Of a stretch of DNA of 64,000 bases, positions 58,418 through 64,000 are shown piece after piece. The DNA comes from an uncultured Eubacteriales bacterium (lineage in GTDB: Bacteria; Bacillota; Clostridia; Christensenellales; Borkfalkiaceae): NCBI GenBank assembly GCA_902767225.1, contig CACXGN010000020.1, positions 124,001 to 188,000 of the forward strand, read 5' to 3'. The position numbers and the translations under genes are program-made. Below the pieces are notes generated by a model. The model was given only the letters and a program-made list of their open reading frames with translations. It was not told the origin of the DNA and ran no database searches. Every line of letters starts with the position of its first letter. Positions within the stretch are counted from its first letter, which is position 1.

Positions 58418-59230
58418 ATGAAAGAATTTAAAGTAACCAAATCCCAAAAACTTTCTTCCGCGATAATGGAAAACGCATCCGGAATATCGTATAACGCCGT
58501 AATGAAACTTTTGCGCAAAAAAGACGTGAAGGTCAACGGCGCGCGCGTTAAAAAAGACCATATCGTAAATATCGGCGATATTATAACGGTTTACGTCGAT
58601 TTTACCGCCGAACCGTATTCTGTTATTTACCAGGATAATAACGTTATTTTAGTAGATAAAAAAAGTGGTTTTTTATCCGAAGAAGTTTTTGAAAATTTGT
58701 CCGAAAAATACGGCGAAGTTTACTTTATCCATCGGCTGGACAGAAACACGGCAGGGCTTATGGTTTTTGCCAAAAACAAGGTAGCGGAAGAAGAATTGAT
58801 TGATGGTTTTAAAAACCGCAAATTCATTAAAGAATATCTTGCGGAAGTCTTCGGAAAGATGCCTAAAAAAGAAGACGTTTTAACGGCATACCTTGTTAAA
58901 AACAGCGCTCTTTCGGAAGTTAAAATTTTTGACGAAAAAGTTAAAAATTCCGTTGAAATTAAAACGGGGTATAAAGTGCTTTCTTCGGGAGAAAAAACCA
59001 GCCTTTTATCCGTTCGGTTATATACAGGAAAAACGCATCAGATAAGGGCGCATCTCGCTCATATCGGGCACCCGATCGTGGGGGACGGAAAGTATGGAAA
59101 CGCGGCTGAAAATAAGATTTTAGGGAAGAAAAAACAGGCGCTTGTTGCAAAGAGTTTGACCTTTTATTTCGAGCCGCAAAACGCGCTTTATTATTTAAAC
59201 GGAAAGACTTTTGTTTCGGAGGAAAGCTAA
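58418..59230 (+). CDS. RluA-family pseudouridine synthase with S4 domain
   Basis: 270 residues. The N-terminal S4 RNA-binding domain (SYNAVMKLLRKKDVKVNGAR, residues 26-45) precedes the catalytic domain with YFIHRLDRNTAGLMVFAK near residue 107 and KTHQIRAHLAHIGHPIVGD. This layout matches RluC/RluD-type enzymes that modify 23S rRNA; the exact uridines are unknown. It overlaps the next gene by one base (TAATG), suggesting coupling. It is a paralogue of the S4-less enzyme at 55.6 kb. Confidence 0.92.
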   Translation: MKEFKVTKSQKLSSAIMENASGISYNAVMKLLRKKDVKVNGARVKKDHIVNIGDIITVYVDFTAEPYSVIYQDNNVILVDKKSGFLSEEVFENLSEKYGEVYFIHRLDRNTAGLMVFAKNKVAEEELIDGFKNRKFIKEYLAEVFGKMPKKEDVLTAYLVKNSALSEVKIFDEKVKNSVEIKTGYKVLSSGEKTSLLSVRLYTGKTHQIRAHLAHIGHPIVGDGKYGNAAENKILGKKKQALVAKSLTFYFEPQNALYYLNGKTFVSEES

Positions 59231-60954
59231 TGCCGCAAGACGCTTTTACTTTAAGGCATTTGACCGCCGAACTTGATAAAATTTTCGCCGGCGGAACGAT
59301 AAACAGAATAACCGTTCCGGATGGAGATACGGTTATTTTTACCGTTTATAACGGAAAGGGAACTGAGAAACTTCTTATTTCCGCCAACCCATCTTCGCCG
59401 AGAATAGCCGTTTTTTCGGGCGAAGAAATATCTCCGCTTACCGCTCCGAATTTTTGCATGCTTTTAAGGAAACATCTTATCGGTGCGAAGATAGTAAAAA
59501 TCGAACTTTCAGGCTTTGACAGGATAGTTAAGATAACTTGTTTTTATAAGGGTGAATTTTCAGACGGGGAAGAAAAGACTATTTACGCCGAACTTATGGG
59601 TAGATACAGTAACGTTATTCTTACCGCAAACGGCAAGGTTTTGGGCAGTAACCGCGGCGTAAACTTTTTCGATAACGGTATTCGCCCGCTTATCACGGGG
59701 AAAGATTATATTTTTCCGCCGACGCAAAATAAATTTTTGCCTAACGATAGAAATCTTATCGAAAAGTTTAAGAATATCGGCGCAAACGTCCCCGAATTTA
59801 TATTTAATAACGTAACGGGGCTTGCCCTTTCAACCGCGGAAGAGATCGCGCGTTCTTTCGCTTTAAAAATCGGGGCAGGTAGCGAAGAAGTTTCTTTGAT
59901 CGTTCAAAAAGATCCCGAAAGTTTTTTCGATTTTTTGAACGAATTTATATATTCCGAAAGGATAAAACCGTGCATAGAAGAAGAGAACGGAGAGTATAAA
60001 GACGTTTTCGCGTTCCCTTACGCTACGGTTAGCGGGAATATAAAATATTTCGATAATCTATATCTTGCCGAAAACGAATTTTACGATAAAAAACAGGCGT
60101 TAAAACGGTTCAAGGAAAAAAAAGACGGGCTATTGCACTCCGCCGAATCGGCAAAAAAGAAGATAAAGAAAAGGCTTTCCACCCTTTATGCGAGAAAGGC
60201 GGACGCTGACTCTGCCGAAGAGAACAGGTTAAAGGGCGAACTTATTATTTCAAACATCTATAAACTTAAATACGGAGACGAAAAACTCGTTGCGGAAAAT
60301 TATTACGACGGCGGGAAGGAGATAACTATCCCGCTCGATAAAAGTCTTTCACCCGCCGATAACGCCGAAAGGTATTTCAAAAAATACAATAAGCAAAAAC
60401 GCACACTTTTTGCACTTGAACCTTTCATAAAACAGGCGGAAAGCGAATACGAATATTTGCAAAGCCTTGTAGATTTTATATCGATAGCGGAATCGGAAGA
60501 CGACCTTATCGCCCTTTATTCGGAAGCGGAAAAATACGGGCTTATAAAACCGCAGAATATCAGAAAGAAAAAGGAACAGAATAAGCCGTTTCGCCAGTAT
60601 GATATTTTCGGATACGAAGTTAAAGTCGGAAGAAGTAATATCGAAAACGACGAACTAGTATATTCCGCGGCGGACTCGGATATTTGGTTGCACTCTAAAT
60701 CTTACCGCTCGGCGCACGTTATAATAAAGGCGGGCGGAAAAGAAGTGCCCGAAAAAGTTTTAATTTCCGCGGCGGAGATCTGCGCCTATTATTCAAAGTG
60801 CAGAGACGGAAAAAGCGAAATAGTTTATACAAAGCGGATAAACCTTAAAAAACCGAAAGGCGCAAAATTCGGGCTGTGGAATTATTCGGATTATAATTCG
60901 ATAACCGTCGAATCTTCTCCGCACGAAGAAGATAGAAGGTCCCCTGACCGCTAA
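59230..60954 (+). CDS. rqcH: NFACT-family ribosome quality-control protein RqcH (Fbp54-like)
   Basis: 574 residues. An NFACT-N domain (DAFTLRHLTAELDKIFAGGT, then ISANPSSPRI and PNFCMLLRKHLIGAKI) is followed by a coiled coil (about residues 290-430) and an NFACT-R domain (YEVKVGRSNIENDELVYSAA, DIWLHSKSYRSAHVII). RqcH recruits tRNA-Ala to stalled 50S subunits and adds alanine tails that mark nascent chains for ClpXP. The clp genes lie 1.4 kb downstream here. GGAGG precedes ATG. Confidence 0.92.
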   Translation: MPQDAFTLRHLTAELDKIFAGGTINRITVPDGDTVIFTVYNGKGTEKLLISANPSSPRIAVFSGEEISPLTAPNFCMLLRKHLIGAKIVKIELSGFDRIVKITCFYKGEFSDGEEKTIYAELMGRYSNVILTANGKVLGSNRGVNFFDNGIRPLITGKDYIFPPTQNKFLPNDRNLIEKFKNIGANVPEFIFNNVTGLALSTAEEIARSFALKIGAGSEEVSLIVQKDPESFFDFLNEFIYSERIKPCIEEENGEYKDVFAFPYATVSGNIKYFDNLYLAENEFYDKKQALKRFKEKKDGLLHSAESAKKKIKKRLSTLYARKADADSAEENRLKGELIISNIYKLKYGDEKLVAENYYDGGKEITIPLDKSLSPADNAERYFKKYNKQKRTLFALEPFIKQAESEYEYLQSLVDFISIAESEDDLIALYSEAEKYGLIKPQNIRKKKEQNKPFRQYDIFGYEVKVGRSNIENDELVYSAADSDIWLHSKSYRSAHVIIKAGGKEVPEKVLISAAEICAYYSKCRDGKSEIVYTKRINLKKPKGAKFGLWNYSDYNSITVESSPHEEDRRSPDR

Positions 60955-60982
60955 AAAGGTGAATAAATCCACTCGAAAAGGT

Positions 60983-61011
60983 TTGCCTTTTATAAAATGA
61001 TATGATAAAAT
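60983..61011 (+). promoter_or_regulatory. Promoter of tig-clpP-clpX
   Basis: TTGCCT (60983-60988), 17-base spacer, TAAAAT (61006-61011). A short AAAAGG/CCTTTT hairpin at about 60977-60991 overlaps the -35 region. No CtsR-type heptad repeat was seen. Confidence 0.6.
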
Positions 61012-61041
61012 ATTTAAGAATTTTTGTGATAGGAGTAACTT

Positions 61042-62331
61042 ATGAAATATACTTTTGAAAAAGCCGAAAAAAGCACGGTAAAAATCGAAATGACGCTTAC
61101 GGCGAAAGAATGGAAAGAATCGCTTGACGCCGCTTACGAAAAGACCAAGGGCAGATATTCTCTTCCGGGGTTTAGAAAGGGCAAAGTTCCGAAACATTTA
61201 TTAGAACAGACTTACGGCGAAGGTATCTTCTTTGAAGAAGCGATAAATATCGCTTTCCCCAAATATTACGGAGAAGTTTTGGATAAAGAAACTTCGATCG
61301 TTCCGGTATCTACTCCCGAAATCGACATTAAAAACGTAAGCGAAAAAGGTATCATACTTATTGCCGTAGTTCCCGTTAAACCCGAAGTAACACTCGGCGA
61401 ATATAAGGGTATAACTTTCGATAAAGTTGAGTATAATGTTAAAGACGAAGACGTGGAAGCCGAACTTAAACGTTTGCAAGAAAGAAATTCAAGGCTTGTT
61501 GACGTAGAAGGCGACGAACCCGTTAAAGACGGAGACACCACCGTTATCGATTTCTCCGGCAGCGTTGACGGGGTTAAGTTCGAAGGCGGCACGGCTGAAA
61601 AATACACCTTGGTTATCGGCAGCCACTCTTTTATTCCCGGATTTGAAGAACAGATTATCGGAATGAAAAAGGGTGAAGAAAAGGATATAAACGTTAAATT
61701 CCCAGACGACTACGGCGCAGAAAACTTAAAGGGAAAAGATGCGGTATTCGCGATCAAACTTCACGAGATAAAGAAAAAAGAGATCCCCGAAATAACCGAC
61801 GAATTTATTAAAGACGCGGTAGGGGCTGAAAGCGTTGAAGCGTATAAAAAAGAAACCGCTGAAAGACTTAAAAAGCAGAACGACGACAGGGCGACTCGCG
61901 AACTCGAAGACGCTATGGTTAAAAAGATAACTGACGGCGCAACCGTAGAAATTCCGGACGCCATGATCGAAAATCAGATCGATCGTATGGTTGAAGAAAT
62001 GTCTTATAGGCTTTCTTACCAAGGTCTTAAACTTGAAGACTACTTAAAGTATACCGGTCAAACGATGGACGATTACAGAAAGGGTTATAAAGAACAGGCG
62101 GAAGGTATCGTTAAGTCTCAACTCGTTATAGAAAAGATCATCGAAACCGAAAAGATCGAAGCGACTGACGAAGACGTTGAAAAGAGAATCGAAGAAATGG
62201 CGACTGCGCAAAATAGACCCGCTCCCGACGTTAAGAAGAATATGAACGCGCGTCAACTCGATTATATTAAAAACGAAGTTATAATCAATAAATTCTTTGA
62301 ACTTCTAAAAAGCGTTAACACCGTTAAATAA
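61042..62331 (+). CDS. tig: Trigger factor (ribosome-associated chaperone and prolyl isomerase)
   Basis: 429 residues. The ribosome-docking signature appears as PGFRKGKVPKHLLEQTYGEG (residues 39-58). The FKBP-like PPIase domain runs from about 150 to 240 (GDTTVIDFSGSVDGVKFEGG, FIPGFEEQIIGMKKGEEKDI). The C-terminal chaperone arms are helical. Trigger factor binds nascent chains at the exit tunnel. The order tig-clpP-clpX is the classical one. ATAGGAG precedes ATG. Confidence 0.97.
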   Translation: MKYTFEKAEKSTVKIEMTLTAKEWKESLDAAYEKTKGRYSLPGFRKGKVPKHLLEQTYGEGIFFEEAINIAFPKYYGEVLDKETSIVPVSTPEIDIKNVSEKGIILIAVVPVKPEVTLGEYKGITFDKVEYNVKDEDVEAELKRLQERNSRLVDVEGDEPVKDGDTTVIDFSGSVDGVKFEGGTAEKYTLVIGSHSFIPGFEEQIIGMKKGEEKDINVKFPDDYGAENLKGKDAVFAIKLHEIKKKEIPEITDEFIKDAVGAESVEAYKKETAERLKKQNDDRATRELEDAMVKKITDGATVEIPDAMIENQIDRMVEEMSYRLSYQGLKLEDYLKYTGQTMDDYRKGYKEQAEGIVKSQLVIEKIIETEKIEATDEDVEKRIEEMATAQNRPAPDVKKNMNARQLDYIKNEVIINKFFELLKSVNTVK

Positions 62332-62351
62332 TTAAAAGGATTTAAGAACAA

Positions 62352-62948
62352 ATGGAAATTAAAAACAGCGTTATTCCTTACGTTGTAGAGCAGACGAATA
62401 AGGGCGAAAGAAGTTACGATATATATTCAAGACTGTTAGAAGACAGAATAATCTTTTTAACCGGCGAGATAAACGACGCGGTGGCGGACACGGTCGTCGC
62501 GCAGCTTATCTATCTTGAAGGAAAAGATCCGAATAAAGATATCTGCCTTTATATCAATAGTCCGGGCGGCAGCGTTACCGCGGGGCTCGCGATATACGAC
62601 ACTATGAATTATATAAAGTGCGACGTCAGCACGATTTGTATAGGTCTTGCGGCGTCTATGGGCGCTTTCTTACTTTCCAGCGGCACAAAGGGCAAAAGAT
62701 ACGCGCTTAAAAACAGCGAAATAATGATCCACCAGCCCTTGGGCGGCGCACAGGGTCAGGCAAGCGATATAAAGATCCAAGCCGACCATATAATTAAAAT
62801 AAAGAAAAAATTAAACGAGATTTTAGCCGAAAATAGCGGCAAACCTTACGAAATCGTTGAAAAAGACACCGACAGAGATAATTATTTGTCGGCGGAAGAG
62901 GCAAAAGAATACGGACTTATTGACGAGATTTTCGTAAAACGTCCGTAA
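62352..62948 (+). CDS. clpP: ATP-dependent Clp protease proteolytic subunit
   Basis: 198 residues. The serine-protease triad is visible: Ser in [20 protein letters not shown] near residue 99, His in [13 protein letters not shown] near residue 124, and Asp in [20 protein letters not shown] near residue 173. The N-terminus [20 protein letters not shown] is typical. It forms the 14-subunit chamber used with ClpX. AAAGGA precedes ATG; clpX begins 12 bases after the stop. Confidence 0.98.
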   Translation: MEIKNSVIPYVVEQTNKGERSYDIYSRLLEDRIIFLTGEINDAVADTVVAQLIYLEGKDPNKDICLYINSPGGSVTAGLAIYDTMNYIKCDVSTICIGLAASMGAFLLSSGTKGKRYALKNSEIMIHQPLGGAQGQASDIKIQADHIIKIKKKLNEILAENSGKPYEIVEKDTDRDNYLSAEEAKEYGLIDEIFVKRP

Positions 62949-62960
62949 ACTCGGAGACGT

Positions 62961-64000
62961 ATGAAAGATAAAGAACAACTTTTTTGCTCCTTCTGCGGAA
63001 AGCCGAAGGAACTTACTAAAAGATTAATAGCGGGCCCTAACGGAATATACATTTGCGACGAGTGTATAGAGATTTGTCGCGACGTTATGAAAGAGGACGA
63101 GAATAAAGAAAAGGCGTTAGAGGAAGTAAAACTTTTAAAGCCTGCCGAAATTAAAGCGAAACTTGACGAATATATCGTCGGTCAGGAAGACGCTAAAAAA
63201 GTTTTATCCGTAGCGGTTTATAATCATTATAAAAGGATCAATTCCGCAATTAAAGACGGAGACGTCGAACTCGATAAAAGCAATATCTTATTGCTCGGAC
63301 CTACGGGCTCGGGAAAGACTTTGCTTGCAAAAACGCTCGCTAAAATTTTAGAAGTGCCTTTTGCCGTTGCCGACGCCACTACTTTGACCGAGGCAGGCTA
63401 CGTCGGGGAAGACGTGGAAAATATCTTGTTAAAACTTATTCAAGCCGCGGATTACGACGTTGAAAAGGCTCAAAAAGGTATCGTTTATATAGACGAGATC
63501 GATAAGATAGCAAGAAAGAGTGAAAACGTTTCTATAACTCGTGACGTATCCGGCGAAGGCGTTCAGCAAGCGCTTTTAAAGATTATCGAAAGCACGGTTG
63601 CAAACGTTCCTCCGCAGGGCGGAAGAAAACATCCGCAGCAGGAATTTATAAGGATAGATACCACGAATATTCTGTTCATTTTGGGCGGGGCGTTCGTAGG
63701 GCTTGACGAAATAGTAAATAAAAGGAAGGAAAAGTCTTCTTTGGGTTTCGGCGGCTCGGTAAAAGAAGAAAAGGAAAAGAATTTCGAGTATCTTAAAGAA
63801 ATTCAGCCCCAAGATCTTATCAAATACGGGCTTATTCCCGAATTTGTCGGCAGAGTTCCCATAACCGTAGGGCTTCACCCGCTCGACGAAGAAGCTCTCG
63901 TAAATATTTTAACAGAGCCTAAAAACGCGCTCGTTAAACAGTATAAGCGTTTGATAGGTCTCGATAACGTCGAACTCGAAATAACCGACGACGCCGTTCG
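62961..64000 (+). CDS. clpX: ATP-dependent Clp protease ATP-binding subunit ClpX (3' end outside window)
   Basis: The first 346 residues are present; the frame stays open to the window end. The N-terminal zinc finger is [26 protein letters not shown]. Walker A is [18 protein letters not shown] near residue 110 and Walker B is [15 protein letters not shown] near residue 174. The pore loop appears as GYVGED (GYVG), and [11 protein letters not shown] contains the sensor/RKH-side region. ClpX unfolds substrates for ClpP. GGAG lies six bases before ATG. Confidence 0.97.
   Translation, partial: MKDKEQLFCSFCGKPKELTKRLIAGPNGIYICDECIEICRDVMKEDENKEKALEEVKLLKPAEIKAKLDEYIVGQEDAKKVLSVAVYNHYKRINSAIKDGDVELDKSNILLLGPTGSGKTLLAKTLAKILEVPFAVADATTLTEAGYVGEDVENILLKLIQAADYDVEKAQKGIVYIDEIDKIARKSENVSITRDVSGEGVQQALLKIIESTVANVPPQGGRKHPQQEFIRIDTTNILFILGGAFVGLDEIVNKRKEKSSLGFGGSVKEEKEKNFEYLKEIQPQDLIKYGLIPEFVGRVPITVGLHPLDEEALVNILTEPKNALVKQYKRLIGLDNVELEITDDAV

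Overview
The window looks like chromosomal DNA from a low-to-moderate GC Gram-positive bacterium, most likely an uncultured member of the Clostridia. Direct clues are a SCIFF peptide with its radical-SAM maturase (a Clostridia hallmark), a large SRP RNA with an Alu domain, hemZ, whiA, rqcH, an ATP-PFK next to a PPi-PFK, N-terminally extended ribosomal protein L27, strong purine-rich ribosome binding sites and many intrinsic terminators. No rRNA operon, CRISPR array, complete insertion sequence or prophage is visible.

Layout. 1-2.95 kb: end of secA, a TfoX-like gene, prfB with a programmed +1 frameshift, tsaD, a Dabb-domain gene and tRNA-Leu. 3.1-5.6 kb: an AT-rich accessory cassette bounded by inverted repeats, holding a structured leader, a BspA-like leucine-rich-repeat lipoprotein and a GIY-YIG protein. 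5.8-8.5 kb: an asparagine-synthase-like protein converging on a YbhN/UPF0104 membrane protein. 8.7-12.9 kb: tRNA-Gly, an SPFH/zinc-ribbon protein, DUF1858, a zinc-ribbon membrane protein, SCIFF and its maturase. 13-21.7 kb: secD-secF, then a tightly overlapping recJ-relA-MBL hydrolase-hemZ block. 21.7-26.3 kb: rpsO-pnp-ylxY-like-mlpA, the same order as in Bacillus. 26.4-33.6 kb: a solute-binding-like protein, murB, PHP phosphoesterase, whiA and dnaE. 33.7-36 kb: two phosphofructokinases. 36-37.4 kb: a small divergent regulator locus. 37.5-40.9 kb: rplU-rpmA, an OGG-type glycosylase and a NifU-like/GGGtGRT pair. 41-45.3 kb (minus strand): a membrane-anchored McrB-like AAA+ ATPase and a large zinc-ribbon partner. 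45.6-48.7 kb: a sulfur module of cysK, an Rrf2 regulator and metY. 48.7-51.1 kb: an acyltransferase and a CDF metal transporter. 51.2-56.3 kb: SRP RNA, ileS, an rRNA methyltransferase and a RluA-type synthase. 56.4-64 kb: a cell-surface protein, a second RluA, rqcH, tig, clpP and the start of clpX.

Most of the window is housekeeping: translation and its quality control (prfB, tsaD, rpsO, rplU, rpmA, ileS, RluA, rqcH, tig, clpP/X), protein export (secA, secDF, SRP RNA), RNA decay and stringent control (pnp, relA), replication and repair (dnaE, recJ, ogg) and glycolysis.

The least explained parts are the membrane McrB-like ATPase plus its duplicated-domain partner (41-45.3 kb), the regulation of the sulfur module (a cysteine-containing leader peptide before metY, a shared candidate operator, and a consensus promoter antisense to the rrf2 gene), the inverted-repeat cassette at 3.1-5.6 kb, and the NifU-like/GGGtGRT pair. 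All functional statements come from reading motifs by eye; no database search was run.
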